Shown: piece by piece, positions 17,943-28,599 of the stretch
Layout of the letters: each line of letters begins with the position of its first letter
Position numbering within the stretch: the stretch's first letter is position 1
NCBI GenBank assembly: GCA_028370155.1
Contig: CP116670.1
Span: 1,426,001-1,490,000, forward strand
Length of the DNA stretch: 64,000 nucleotides
Direction: 5' to 3'
Origin: Arthrobacter sp. OVS8
GTDB lineage: Bacteria > Actinomycetota > Actinomycetes > Actinomycetales > Micrococcaceae
Program-made: the position numbers and the translations under genes
Notes under the pieces: generated by a model
What the model was told of the DNA's origin: nothing
Databases searched by the model: none
Seen by the model: only the letters and a program-made list of their open reading frames with translations

Positions 17943-18015
17943 CTCCTCCTGCTGGACTTGAACCAGCAACCCTTCGATTAACAGTCGAATGCTCTGCCAA
18001 TTGAGCTAAGGAGGA
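17943..18015 (-). tRNA. tRNA-Asn (GTT), copy 1
   Basis: 73 bases, CCA not encoded. Acceptor stem TCCTCCT / AGGAGGA with discriminator G, D arm AGCTCAATTGGCAGAGC, anticodon loop CTGTTAA and T arm GCTGG / CCAGC all pair. Identical to the second copy at 18150-18222; each copy has its own terminator, so they are separate units or a tandem processed unit. Confidence 0.96.
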
Positions 18016-18112
18016 ATGAAGCAGGTATGACATTAGCAAAGGTTTCGCCGCTTAGGAAATCGGTGCCTGCTTGACCCCGGCCGACGCCCTACATACCCCC
18101 TCCGGGTATAAA

Positions 18113-18144
18113 AGTCCCCGTCCCGGTGACCCGGAACGGGGACT
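18113..18144 (-). terminator. Terminator of the second tRNA-Asn
   Basis: A 14-base stem with one G-U pair on the minus strand (AGTCCCCGTTCCGG), loop GTCA, then TTTTATA. It lies five bases after the tRNA 3' end. Confidence 0.85.
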
Positions 18145-18149
18145 GCGCG

Positions 18150-18222
18150 CTCCTCCTGCTGGACTTGAACCAGCAACCCTTCGATTAACAGTCGAATGCT
18201 CTGCCAATTGAGCTAAGGAGGA
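18150..18222 (-). tRNA. tRNA-Asn (GTT), copy 2
   Basis: Identical in all 73 bases to copy 1, including the GTT anticodon and discriminator G. The sequence just outside each copy (CGC on the 3' side, AATGAAGC on the 5' side) is also shared, which suggests a fairly recent local duplication. Confidence 0.96.
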
Positions 18223-18332
18223 ATGAAGCGGATATAAGCCTAGCAAACACCCGGCCGGGAAGTGAAATTGACCCCGAACCGGTGCTCTCGAATGAGACCA
18301 GTCACGACCGCCGGACGGGACACCCGGAGCTA

Positions 18333-20270
18333 TCAGGCCTCCGAGCGTAGCGACCGCCGTTGCATTTCCAGCTGCATCAGCTCGCGGTTCAGCCGCTGGA
18401 ATTCCTCCGGGGCGGAGGACGCGTCCAGCCGCTGCAGCTGTCCCATCTTTTCAGCCTTGACCCTGGTGATCTGCAGCTCGAACAGGCGTGCCAGGATGTC
18501 CCGGCAGTAGCGCAGGACGCCGTCGGCGGTGCTCGCCGGCAGCGGCACCACGGACAGCTCGGACACGAGCGGGCGCAGCGGCTCGGGCACCTCGTGCAGG
18601 AGCTGTTCCACCCAGCGCACGGGGTCGCCGGTGAGCGCCAGCCCGCTGGCCCGGATGGCCTCGTGGATGGCCAGGTACGCCGGCGTCGAGAACCTCGCCT
18701 CGGAGAAACGCTGCCAGGTCTCGCCTTCCAGCATTCCGGGCTGTTGCAGGGCAACTTCCAGCGCCTGCCGTTCCATGGCGGCCACGGGGTCGCGCGGGTC
18801 CGGTCGGTTGAAGGACGGCAGGGCAGGCGACGGCGGCAAGGGCGCAACTCCCGGCGCGGATCCCGCACCGTATCCTGAGCCGCGGCCCGGGCCGTTTCCC
18901 TGCCCCTGGTGGCCGGCTCCGGCGCTGCCCGACGGCGGCTGGGCGGCACGCTTGGCGGCCGCACCCACGGCGCGGCTGACTTCCTCCACCGGCATACCCA
19001 GCCAGCCCGACAGCTCCCGGGCATAAGCGGGGCGGATGCCGGCGTCGCGGATCTGGGCGACCACCGGGGCGGATTCCCGCAGGGCCGCGATCCGGCCCTC
19101 GACGGTATCCAGGTTGTGCCGCTTCAGGGCTGCCCGGATGGCGAATTCAAACAGCGGACGCCGTGTGCTGATCAGGTCGCGGACCGCGGCGTCGCCCTTG
19201 GACTGGCGCAGTTCACAGGGGTCGGCGCCGCTGGGTTCCACGGCCACGTACGTCTGCGCGACGAAGCGCTGGTCCTCCTCGAAGGCGCGCAGGGCCGCTT
19301 TCTGGCCGGCGGCGTCGCCGTCGAAGGTGAAGATGACCTCGCCGCCGCTGCCGTCATCGGAGAGCAGGCGGCGGGCGATCTTGATGTGCTCGGTGCCGAA
19401 TGCCGTACCGCAGGTGGCGACCGCCGTCGGAATCCCGGCAAGGTGGCAGGCCATCACGTCGGTGTAGCCCTCCACAACGACGAGCTGGCGGTCCTTGGCG
19501 ATGTTGCGTTTGGCGAGGTCGATCCCGTAGAGGACCTGCGACTTCTTGTAGAGCGCGGTCTCCGGGGTGTTGAGGTACTTGGGGCCCTGGTCGTCCTCGT
19601 AGAGCTTGCGGGCGCCGAAGCCGATGGTCTCCCCGCGATGTCCCGGATGGGCCAGATCAGCCGGCCGCGGAAGCGGTCGTAGATCCCCGGCCGCCTTCGG
19701 AGAACATCCCCGTCAGTTTCAGTTCAGGATCCGTGTAGCCCTTGCCGCGGAGGTGCTTGAGGAGGAGTCCCAGCCCTGCGGGGCGTAGCCGACGCCGAAC
19801 TGGTCCGCTGCCGCGCGGTCGAAGCCGCGGGCGTGCAGGAAGTTGCGGCCCTCGGTGGCGGCCGGGGTCAGCAGCTGGGCGCGGAAGAACTCGTCGGCGA
19901 CCTTATGGGCATCGAGCAGGCGCTGCCGCCGGCCGACGTCTTCGCGGTTCGGGCCGGAGCCGCCGTCCTCGTAGCGGAGTTCGAAGCCGATCCGGGCGGC
20001 CAGTTTTTCCACGGCCTCGTGGAACGTCGTGTGGTCCAGTTTCTGCACGAAGGAGATGACGTCGCCGTCCTCGCCGCAGCCGAAGCAGTGGTACCTGCCC
20101 ACCTGGGGGCGGACGGTGAACGAGGGCGAACGCTCGTCGTGGAAGGGGCACAGTCCCTTGTAGGAGCCCAGGCCGGCGCCCTTGAGCGTCACGTAGCCGT
20201 CGACGACTTCCTTGATGTCCGTGCGCTGGCGTACTTCGTCGATGTCTTCACGTTTGATCAGGCCGGCCAC
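18333..20270 (-). CDS. dnaG: DNA primase, three frameshifts
   Basis: Replicative primase that makes RNA primers for chromosomal replication. The CHC2 zinc finger is intact (Cys41, His44, Cys62, Cys65 in CPFH and HCFGCG), followed by the RNA-polymerase core. The TOPRIM motifs VVVEGYTDVMA and FTFDGDAAGQKAA are in the second half, and the C-terminal DnaB-binding helical domain ends at RRSLRSEA. Frames change near 19763, 19690 and 19636; each is one lost base, and together they restore the original frame. Corrected length is about 645 residues, normal for the family. The gene is indispensable, so error is the likely cause. dgt and dusB lie upstream. Confidence 0.95.
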
Positions 20271-20322
20271 AGTGCCATCCTAGTACCCGGGTACGACGCC
20301 GGAGGGCCGGTTATGGCGCCAG

Positions 20323-21610
20323 TCACCACAGCGACGGCAGGCTTCCGACGAGCCGCTCGTACATGGCCAGCGCGGAGCCGTCCGTCAGCGACGCGACCTG
20401 GTCGATCACCACACGCAGCCGCGCGGCGTCGTCGGCGGCGTCGCGCCAGTCGGCCGCGAACATCGGCTCAAGGTGGCGGTCCCCGGTGGCGCTCAGGGCG
20501 GTGACGAGGGCGTGCAGGACTTCGCGCTGGCGTTCGTAGATGGGCTGCCGGTGCTCGGTGGTCATCACGAAGGTGGTGGCCAGGCCCTTCATCACGGCAA
20601 TTTCCATCACGGTCTCGTCCGGAACGATCAGCTCCGCGTTGTACCGGGTCAGGTTTTCCGGGCCGTACACCGCGCGGGTGGACGCCAGCGCACTCTGGCA
20701 GAACCGGCCGATCAGCTGGCTGGTCATGTCCTTGAGCGCGGCCATGGACTTGCGGCTGCCGTCGGCCTCCCGGACCCAGACGCTGGTGGCTTCCAGCCGG
20801 GCGAGGGCGGCATCGATCGCGGCGGGGTCGTTGTGCGGCAGGTACCACTGCTTGGCGTAGCCCACCACGCGGGCACGGTGGTCCGGATTGTCCATCCAGC
20901 GGAGCTGGAAATGGCCGCCACGATCGCGTCCTCAACGTCGTGCACGGAGTAGGAGATGTCGTCCGCGAGGTCCATGACCTGCGCTTCGAGGCAGGAGCGG
21001 CGCTCGGGGCGTCCTCGCGGATCCAGTCGAAGATCGGCAGGTCGTCCTCGTAGGCGCCGAACTTACTGGTCCGCTCGCCGTGGATGACGGGGGCGTTCTC
21101 GGCCGACCAGGGGTATTTTGCGGCGGCATCGAGGCTGGCCCGCGTGAGGTTCAGCCCGGCGGGCCGCCCGTCCCGGGCAACGACTTTGGGTTCCAGCCGG
21201 GTCAGCAGGCGCAGCGTCTGGGCGTTGCCTTCGAAGCCGCCGATCGCGTGGGCGACCTCGTTGAGGGCCGATTCGCCGTTGTGGCCGAAGGGCGGGTGGC
21301 CGAGGTCGTGGCTGAGGCAGGCGGTGTCCACGACGTCCGGATCGCAGCCCAGGGCCCGGCCCAGCTCGCGGCCCACCTGGGCCACCTCGAGGCTGTGCGT
21401 GAGGCGGGTACGGACGAAATCGTCCGTGTCCGGGGCCACCACCTGCGTCTTGGCCCCGAGCCGGCGGAGGGCCGAGGAGTGCAGCACGCGGGCGCGGTCA
21501 CGTTCGAAGTCGGAGCGGTAGGTGGACTTGGGCGGCTCTTCCACCCAGCGGGCGGAGTCGCGGGCCACATAGCCGTCCAGCACCGGTGCCGTGGTCCTGG
21601 TTTCAGCCAC
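20323..21610 (-). CDS. dgt: dGTPase-like HD-domain triphosphohydrolase, two frameshifts
   Basis: Deoxyguanosinetriphosphate triphosphohydrolase-like protein that would hydrolyse dNTPs to deoxynucleoside and triphosphate. The HD metal-binding residues are visible in order: [13 protein letters not shown] (His), [16 protein letters not shown] (His-Asp) and [17 protein letters not shown] (Asp). Breaks near 21005 and 20905 split the C-terminal half. GTG at 21610 starts it inside the end of dusB, with an eight-base overlap, which couples the two genes. Corrected length is about 429 residues. It stands between dusB and dnaG, a usual actinobacterial order. Confidence 0.92.
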
Positions 21611-22783
21611 CGGACACGTCCAGTTCCGCGTGGCAGATCTCGCGAGACTGCTCAGCATCCATATTGCGGTCCAGCAGCCAGTCCTTGGGCAGGGCGGGCT
21701 TCTTGGGCGAACCCGCGCGGCCGCGGGGCCTTCCGCGTCTACGCCGGGGTACGGCGAATCAAGGTCCAGCTGGTCGAGCGTCGCGCGGAGCACTTCGAGG
21801 CTGGTCACCATGGCCAGTTTGGTCCGCAGTTCGCTGCCGACCACGTAGCCCTTGAAGTACCAGGCCATGTGCTTGCGGATCTCGCGGAGCGCCTTGCCTT
21901 CGTCGTTGCCGAACGTTTCCACCATCAGCTCGGCGTGGCGGTACACGCCTTCCGCCACCTGCCCCAGGTCCGGTTTGTGGCGGGCGTCGCTGCCTTCGAA
22001 AGCGGCCATAAGGTCGCCGAACAGCCATGGGCGGCCCTGGCAGCCGCGGCCCACCACCACACCGTCGACGCCGGTCTCGCGGACCATGCGGATGGCGTCT
22101 TCGGCGGACCAGATATCGCCGTTGCCGAGTACCGGGATGTCCGGCAGCGCTTCACGCAGGCGGGCGATCGCGGACCAGTCGGCCTGGCCGGAGTAGAACT
22201 GCGCGGCCGTACGGCCGTGGAGCGCGACGGCGGCGACGCCGGAATCGCGGGCGATCCGGCCGGCGTCGAGGTACGTGAGGTGGTCCTCGTCAATACCCTT
22301 GCGCATCTTGATGGTCAGCGGGACGTTGCCCTTGGACGCTTCCTTGACGGCCGTCTGCACGATCGAGGTGAACAGGTCGATCTTCCAGGGCAGCGCGGAG
22401 CCGCCGCCGCGCCGGGTCACCTTGGGCACGGGGCACCCGAAGTTGAGGTCGATGTGGTCCGCGCGGTCTTCCTCGACGAGCATCCGGACGGCCTGGCCGA
22501 CGGTCACGGGGTCCACACCGTAGAGCTGGACGGACCGGACTTTCTCGTCGTCGTCGTGCGAAATGATGCGCAGGGACTCCGGCGTGCGCTCCACGAGGGC
22601 ACGGGACGTGACCATCTCCGCGACGTACAGGCCGCCGCCGTATTCACGGCAGAGCCTGCGGAACGCGGAGTTGGTGATGCCGGCCATCGGCGCCAGGATC
22701 ACGGGGGTGTCCACCGTGAGGGGGCCCAGCTTCAGGGGCGGGAGTTCCAGCTTGAGGGCGGGAGGGGTCGCTACAACAGTCAC
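21603..22783 (-). CDS. dusB: tRNA-dihydrouridine synthase, one frameshift
   Basis: FMN-dependent enzyme that reduces uridine to dihydrouridine in the tRNA D loop. The TIM-barrel start [20 protein letters not shown], catalytic Cys117 in [19 protein letters not shown], the [12 protein letters not shown] segment and [15 protein letters not shown] are all clear. After VDAEGP the frame must change near 21722 (a CCGCGGGG run) to give the tail ending AELDVSGG and TGA at 21603. Without the correction it reads into dgt as one long false fusion. The start is GTG at 22783 with no strong ribosome-binding site. The YibE/F gene lies on its 5' side. Confidence 0.93.
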
Positions 22784-22787
22784 CCGT

Positions 22788-24381
22788 TCATTGTCTCAAA
22801 TCCGGGCAAATCGGCAGGATCCGCGCCGGCCATGTGGAAAATCCGGTGTCAGTCCCGTACAGCGGCACGGCGCCCGCGGCGCCCTCCGGTGCCGTGTCGG
22901 ACGCCCCGCGGCGCCCCTCCGGTGCCGTGTCGGACGCCCCGCGGCGCCCCTCCGGTGCCGTGTCGGACGCCCCGCGGCGCCCCGCCGACACCGTTTCGAA
23001 AGCCTCGTCGGGCTCGTCGACGTCGATGTCCTGCCGCCGGCCGGCGTCGTCGCCGAGCGCACTGCTTCCCAGGGCCCTGCCCCGGGAAGACAGGAGGCCG
23101 GTTGTCTTCGTGCCGGGGGCCTTCGCGCCGGCGGCCTTCATTCCCGTTGCCTTGACCACGAGCACGGCGATCAGCGTGGTGACCGGGATCGCCAGGACCA
23201 GCCCGACAGAGCCGACGAGGGTGCGGATGACTTCCTCGGAGAGCTCGGCGCTGGTGAGGGCATCACCGAGTGGCCGCTCGTAGAGCATCACCAGGATCAG
23301 TATCGGCAGGGCGGCGCCGGCGTAAGCGAACGCGATGGTGTACACGGTTGAGGCGATGTGGTCCCGGCCGATCCGCATGGCCGAGGTGAAGAGCTGGCGG
23401 GCGGACGTTTCCGGGGCCAGTTCCCAGAGCTCCCACACGGCCGAGGACTGCGTGATGGTGACGTCGTTGAGGACGCCCAGGCCGGAAATGATGAGGCCGC
23501 AGAGGATGATGCCGGAGATGGAGATGTTGTCCGAGATGTTCGCGAGGGTGGCGGAATCGTGGCTGCCGACGCCGGCGAGGTTGGCGGCGTCGGTGGCCCA
23601 GGCGGCAAGCAGCGCGGTGATCGCCAGGCCGAACATCGTGCCAAGCAGCGCCGTCGAGGTCCGGGCGGAAAAGCCGTGGGCGAAATACAGCACCCCGATC
23701 ATGATCACGGTGGACCCCACCAGCGCCAGCAGGAGCGGCGGCTTGCCCTCCACCAGTCCCGGGAGCATAAAGGACACCAGCACTCCGTAGGCGCCGACGA
23801 GCCCGATCAGCGCGCGCAGTCCGCGCCAGCGCGCCACGGCGATCACGACGACGGCGTAGAGCACCGCGAGAAAAATGATCGGCAGGGTCCGGACAAAATC
23901 GACAAAGACATAGGCCGGGGTGCCCTGCGCGGCGGCGCCCTGGGCGTTGGAGAGATTCAGGTAGCGGATGTTGTCGCCGGCCTTCACGCCGTGGGATTTG
24001 GCGACATCAGGGTTGATGACCACCTTGACGGGGTTGCCGCCCCGGTCCGGGTCCGTGAACGCAAAGGTGCACTCGGACCCCTGTTGCGGCGCTGCGTCCG
24101 CCCCGGGCTGGCCCTGCTGGACGGCGTCCATGCAGCTGCCGGTGACCACGCGCTGGATTTTTCCGGTGTCGAACGTGACGCCCGGCGCGGCGGCGTAGGG
24201 GCTGGCGAGCGTGATCCCCTTTGCTGCCCGAGGGCCACAGCAGCGCCATCGCCACGAGCGTGAGCAGCGTCAGCGGGATCAGGATGGCGGCCAGGATGAG
24301 GTTGGCACGTTTCCGGGCGTCGAGCGCCTGGGGCGTCGGTTCCGTATGCCCTTGCGGGGTGTGTGAATGTCCGGCGCCCAT
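22788..24381 (-). CDS. YibE/F-family membrane protein, one frameshift
   Basis: Membrane protein of the YibE/F family: an N-terminal anchor ([22 protein letters not shown]), an extracellular domain, then six or more membrane helices including [22 protein letters not shown] and the conserved [41 protein letters not shown] region (residues split here for length only). The break is near 24220, inside the extracellular part. The cytoplasmic tail contains three exact copies of [11 protein letters not shown]. Family function is unknown. It lies four bases from the dusB start, so it may be co-transcribed with dusB-dgt-dnaG. Confidence 0.85.
22877..22985. repeat. 33-base tandem repeat inside the YibE/F gene
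   Basis: Three copies of a 33-base unit (CCTCCGGTGCCGTGTCGGAC plus CGCCCCGCGGCG-type sequence) encode [11 protein letters not shown] three times. In-frame and nearly identical, which points to recent expansion or slippage. Confidence 0.85.
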
Positions 24382-24445
24382 CAGCAGTTCAACCTCATGC
24401 CGAAGACTTTACGGGGTTCCGCGGCCATGTTTTGACGCGTGGTGT

Positions 24446-24477
24446 GCCGGGGCGCCCGCCGCGGCGGGCGCCCCGGC
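24446..24477. terminator. Perfect 32-base palindrome
   Basis: GCCGGGGCGCCCGCCG followed directly by its exact complement. It lies 17 bases after the end of the FAD oxidoreductase gene and before the YibE/F start. Without a U-tract it is at best a weak or factor-assisted terminator. Confidence 0.6.
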
Positions 24478-24493
24478 GTCGGGCGCCTGGCGG

Positions 24494-25866
24494 CTACGCG
24501 GGCTGAATGTTCTGGTTCACGTGGAAGAGGTTCTGCGGATCATATTTGGCTTTGACCTCGCGCAGGCGGCTGTAGTTCGGCCCGTAATTTTCCGCGACCC
24601 GGCTCAGGTCGTCGCCGTCCATGAAGTTGATATAGCCCGCAGTCTCGGAGAAGGGCTGCAGCGCCGCCGCGTAGTCCCGCACCCAGGCAATGTTGGCTTC
24701 ACTGTCCCCGGGATCCTCCCAGTGGCACGCGATGACCGGGGAGAATGTGGCGTTCCGGTTGGGGAACGCTGTGTCCGCTGTTCCCACGCGGTGCACGGCG
24801 CCGTCGATCGGGTAGAGGTGCACGGCGGTCTGCACGGTGGGCACGCGGCGCCCGAACTCGAGGTGGGTGCTGATGGCACCGTCGCTGAGTTCAGGCAGGA
24901 AGGCCGCTTTCCAGTAGGCCAGCAGCCCCTTGGGGTACATTCCGTCGAAGGCCGAGTTCAGGGCGGGATATGGCATCGGACCCACCATGGAACCTGCCAC
25001 CGGTGCAACGTCGAGGAACGGCTGCCAGCGTGCCGCCCTTCGGACAGGTCACCTGTCCACATGCCGACCACAATGCAGACGGGTTTTCCGTGCCACTGCT
25101 CCGGGAGGAACGGCACCGGCGGCCCCTGATGGAACGCGAGGAACGCGCCGAACTCCTCCGGGGCGGCGGCCAGGTGCCCGCGGTAGAACTTCGCCACGGT
25201 TTCCGCGTGCTCCAGCGGGTAGATGACGATGCCGGCGTGGACCATATCCACGGGATGCACCCGGAATTCCAGCGACGTTACGACGCCGAAGTTCCCGCCG
25301 CCGCCGCGCAGCGCCCACAACAGGTCGTCGTTCTCGGTTTCGCTTGCGGTCACGAATTTCCCGTCGGCGGTGACGACGTCGGCCGAGAGGAGGTTGTCGC
25401 AGCTGAGCCCGTATTTCCTGGCCAGATAGCCGATGCCTCCGCCCAGGGTCAGCCCCGCGACCCCGGTGGAGCCGACGATCCCTCCCGTGGTCGCCAGCCC
25501 GAAGGCGTGCGTGGCGTGGTTGAAGTCGGCCCAGGTTGCCCCGGCCTCGGAGCGGGCGGTCCTGTTTGCCGGATCAACCCGGACGCCGGAGGTCCCTGCG
25601 AAATCGATGACCAGCGCGTCGTCCGCGGTGCCAAAGCCGGGGCCGCTGTGGCCCCCGCCGCGGACAGCCAGGTCCAGGGAGTTGTCCCGGGCGAAGTTGA
25701 CACTGGCGATGACGTCCGCCACCTGCGACACGCGGACCACGGCTGCCGGCCGCTTGTCGATCATGCCGTTGTGTACCGCCCGCGCGGCGTCGTAGTCCGC
25801 GTCGCCAGGCGTGATGACCTGCCCGCGGACTTGTTCGCGCAGGCTGTCGAAGATCGTTCCGTTCAT
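24494..25866 (-). CDS. FAD-binding oxidoreductase of the BBE type, one frameshift
   Basis: Berberine-bridge-enzyme-like flavoprotein of about 457 residues. The FAD domain has LAVRGGGHSGPGFG, where His73 is at the site of covalent 8-alpha-histidyl FAD linkage. The second covalent site, Cys in bicovalent members, is Val131 here (GGIVGSTGVAG), so one-bond attachment is predicted. The BBE motif NYGPNYSRLREVKAKYDPQNLFHVNQNI closes the protein. The frame changes near 25035. Members oxidise alcohols, sugars or secondary metabolites with O2; the substrate is unknown. It stands alone on its strand between a terminator-like palindrome and a divergent hydrolase operon. Confidence 0.87.
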
Positions 25867-26115
25867 TTCTGTACCGTCGATTTCGTCGTGGTTCCGACCC
25901 GGACGGCGATCTTTGTGCTCCCAGCCGGCATGACGTCCGGAGGTTTACGAGCACTGGCTTACTCCTCCGCCCCGGAACCGTCAAGAGGATCCGGCCCGCG
26001 GCCTGAGGGGCAGCGCCACTCGACGGCGATTGCGCCCGGCCCATCTTCCGGAGACGCCGCTCCGAATGTTCAATAGGCATGATGGAATTGACGGACGAGA
26101 CGTGGAGGACACAGC

Positions 26116-26868
26116 GTGGCCAGACGCAAGACAGACGACCGTGAACCTGCAGCGGCTGGGGCAGGTGCCAGGGCCGCGCTGAGCATTGCCGGGGCCGCCG
26201 GGGAAACCCGCGGCGTCGCCCTGGTCCTGCACGGCGGCCGCGCGGACAGCTACGAATCCGTCCGTGGGACGCACCTCAGCCCCGCCCGGATGCTGCCGTT
26301 CGCCCGGGCCCTCCGGCGTGGGGGCGGAAGGGACGGGCTGGCAGTCTGGACCCTCCGGAACCGGTACCGGGGCTGGAACGGGAAGGACATGTCCCCCGTC
26401 GAGGACGCCCGCTGGGCGCTCTCCCACATCAGCCGCGACCACCCCGGCGTCCCGATTTATCTCCTCGGCCACTCGATGGGCGGACTGACCGCGCTCTGCG
26501 TCGCCGACCACCCTCAGGTGGAGGCGGTCGTCGCCCTCGCGCCCTGGCTCAACGGCGACACCCCAGTGGACCGCGTGGCCGGCCGCCGGATCCTGATAGT
26601 CCACGGCACCGAGGACCGCTGGACCAGCCCCGCGAACTCGCTCGCCTACGCACGCCGGGCCGACGGCGTCGCGGAGTCCGTGGACTACGTCGCCCTCAAA
26701 GGGGCGGGGCACTTTATGGTCCGGCGGGTGGGCCTGTGGAACTCACTCGCGAACGGTTTCATCCTTGATGCCTTCGCCGGCAGTTCAGGCCGGAACGTCC
26801 AGGGCGGAGCCGACGCGTTCCGCAGCCTCCTGCCCGCGTCCGGCGCCAGCCTCCCGGTGGTGCTGTGA
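26116..26868 (+). CDS. Alpha/beta hydrolase
   Basis: 250-residue hydrolase of the alpha/beta fold. The oxyanion region ALVLHGGRADSYES, nucleophile elbow LLGHSMGG, Asp in VHGTEDRW and His in GAGHFM form the catalytic set. No signal peptide is visible, so it acts in the cytoplasm, possibly as an esterase or monoglyceride-lipase-like enzyme. GTG at 26116 is preceded by GGAGGAC at six bases. Its stop overlaps the ATG of the DUF1295 gene (TGATG), and the acyltransferase follows, so the three genes form an operon with a lipid flavour. Confidence 0.88.
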   Translation: MARRKTDDREPAAAGAGARAALSIAGAAGETRGVALVLHGGRADSYESVRGTHLSPARMLPFARALRRGGGRDGLAVWTLRNRYRGWNGKDMSPVEDARWALSHISRDHPGVPIYLLGHSMGGLTALCVADHPQVEAVVALAPWLNGDTPVDRVAGRRILIVHGTEDRWTSPANSLAYARRADGVAESVDYVALKGAGHFMVRRVGLWNSLANGFILDAFAGSSGRNVQGGADAFRSLLPASGASLPVVL

Positions 26869-27696
26869 TGCCTGACTTCCCGTTGGGGGCTTTCCTGGCC
26901 AGCCTGCCGTGGGTCGCGGCCGGGATCGCGGCCCTGCTGGCCGTCACGTTCGCCGTCGCCGTCCGCCAGAGCCGGCATTCCGTCATGGACACCGTCTGGG
27001 GCCTCGGCTTCGTCGTCGTGGCCGCCATCTCCTGGTTCCTCTCGGCCGGACACGGCGACGACGGCCGCCGCCTGCTGCTGCTGGCGCTCGTGGCGGTGTG
27101 GGGCATCCGCTTGGCCCTCCACATCGGACTCCGGGCCCGGGGTGGTCACGAGGACCCCGGTACGTGGACATGCTCTCCTCTGCGCCCGGTTCCCGCAACA
27201 CGTACGCGCTGCGCAAGGTCTACCTGCCGCAGGGTGTGATCCTGTTCTTCGTTTCGCTCACCGTGCAGGTGGGGATGTTCAGCACCGGAAGCCTCGGCTG
27301 GCTGGCCTGGCTGGGCGTGGTGCTCTGGGTGGTCGGTTTTGTCTTCGAGACAGTCGGTGACTGGCAGCTGTCGCAGTTCAAGGCCGATCCGTCGAGGCGC
27401 GGCACTGTGCTTGACACCGGACTCTGGCGTTATACCCGCCACCCGAACTACTTCGGCGATGCCGCCGTCTGGACGGGGATCTTCCTGGTTGCCGCTGACT
27501 CCTGGCCGGGCGTGCTGACCGTCCTCTCCCCGCCATGATGATCTGGCTGCTTGCCGGCAAATCCGGGAAGCCGCTCACCGAAAAGGCGATGTCCGCCCGC
27601 CCCGGCTATAAGGAGTACGTGGAATCCACCTCGGGTTTCCTGCCGCTGCCGCCGCGTCGGCCGCGCACCGGCGGGCACCAGCCGGGCGGGCGCTGA
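26868..27696 (+). CDS. DUF1295 membrane protein (steroid-reductase-like), two frameshifts
   Basis: Polytopic membrane protein of the DUF1295 / steroid 5-alpha-reductase C-terminal family. N-terminal helices include WVAAGIAALLAVTFAVAV and VWGLGFVVVAAISWFL; the family signature GLWRYTRHPNYFGDAAVWTGIFLV is present after the first break near 27155. The last part (MMIWLLAGKSGKPLTEKAM and RPGYKEYVESTSGFLPLPP) needs a second change near 27530. Homologues are NADPH-dependent reductases or methyltransferase-like enzymes acting on lipids; the reaction here is not known. It starts inside the stop of the hydrolase and ends one base before the acyltransferase ATG. Confidence 0.85.
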
Positions 27697-27697
27697 C

Positions 27698-28554
27698 ATG
27701 CCCTGGCGCCCCCGGCCCAGCGACCGCTTCTACCGGTTCATTGTCCGCACCGGGCTGGCGTTGCGCTGGCTGTTCCGGATCCGGGTCATCGTGACCGGAC
27801 AGGACCACCTCTCGCCGGTGGCGCAGCACGGCCCGTCCCGTCCCGTGGTTCCGGGCCGGGGCGCCGTCTTCGCGATTACGCACTTCGGCTACCTCGACTT
27901 CGCGTTCGCCGAACTCCTGCTGTGGCGGCACACCAGGGCCCAGTTGCGCTTCCTGGTCACCCAGGGGGCGGCCGACCACTGGTTTGCCGGGCCCGCCATC
28001 AGTGCCGCCGGGCACGTTGTGGTCGGCTATGAGAGCGGAGCCCACGCCTACGACGCCGCCGTCGCCCGGCTCCGCGCGGGTGAGTACATCGCAATCCTGC
28101 CCGAAGCCGGTGTCAGCCGCAGCTTCCGGGTGCGCGAATGCAAGACCGGCGCCGTGCGGATGGCGGCCGAGGCCGGTGTGCCTGTCATCCCGGTCTCCGT
28201 CTGGGGCGCGCACCGGCTGATGACCCGCCGCCACGGGTTCTCCCCGGCCCGCGCCTGGCGCGCCCCGGTGCGGATCCATGTCGGCGCACCGGTGACCCTC
28301 GAACCGGCAATCATGGCCCCGTCCGCGGACGCCCCGGCGGCCACCGAGGCGCTGCGCGCAACCCTCCAGGCCGGCATCGATGCCTGCATCGCGGACTTCC
28401 CCTGAACCCGGCTCCGGGCGCATGGTGGATGCCTGCGGAACTGGGCGGCGGGGCGCCCAGCGACGAGGAACGGCAGCGCCTGGACGAGGCCGAAGGCCCG
28501 CGGCGCGCAGGGGGCGGCGCCGATAAACCCGGTTTCCGCGATCGTCTTGACTAA
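27698..28554 (+). CDS. 1-acylglycerol-3-phosphate acyltransferase-like (PlsC family), one frameshift
   Basis: Membrane-associated acyltransferase that would acylate a lysophospholipid. The catalytic HX4D motif is THFGYLD, and the second block LPEAGVSRSF corresponds to FPEGTRS in classic PlsC. GVPVIPVSVWGAHRL is the third block. The first frame stops at 28405, but a change near 28395-28403 continues into NPAPGAWWMPAELGGGAPSDEE and ends at the TAA at 28554; that WxPAxLGG tail is characteristic of actinobacterial members. Last gene of the hydrolase / DUF1295 / acyltransferase operon. Confidence 0.82.
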
Positions 28555-28599
28555 ACTCCAACGGGTACAAAATCGCACTCAATGGAGAGGTACTCCTCT

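Noticed and set aside
15347..18004. 885-codon plus-strand open frame through the efflux gene, repeat array and hypothetical gene
   Set aside because: It is out of frame with the efflux pump, crosses the repeat array, and has no recognisable domain except the stretch belonging to the hypothetical gene.
20468..22783. DusB-Dgt fusion protein
   Set aside because: The continuous frame appears only because one base is missing near 21722. With the correction dusB ends at a normal TGA and dgt starts in the usual overlapping GTG.
21080..23155. 691-codon plus-strand frame opposite dgt and dusB
   Set aside because: It is antisense to two well-supported genes and contains only low-complexity sequence.
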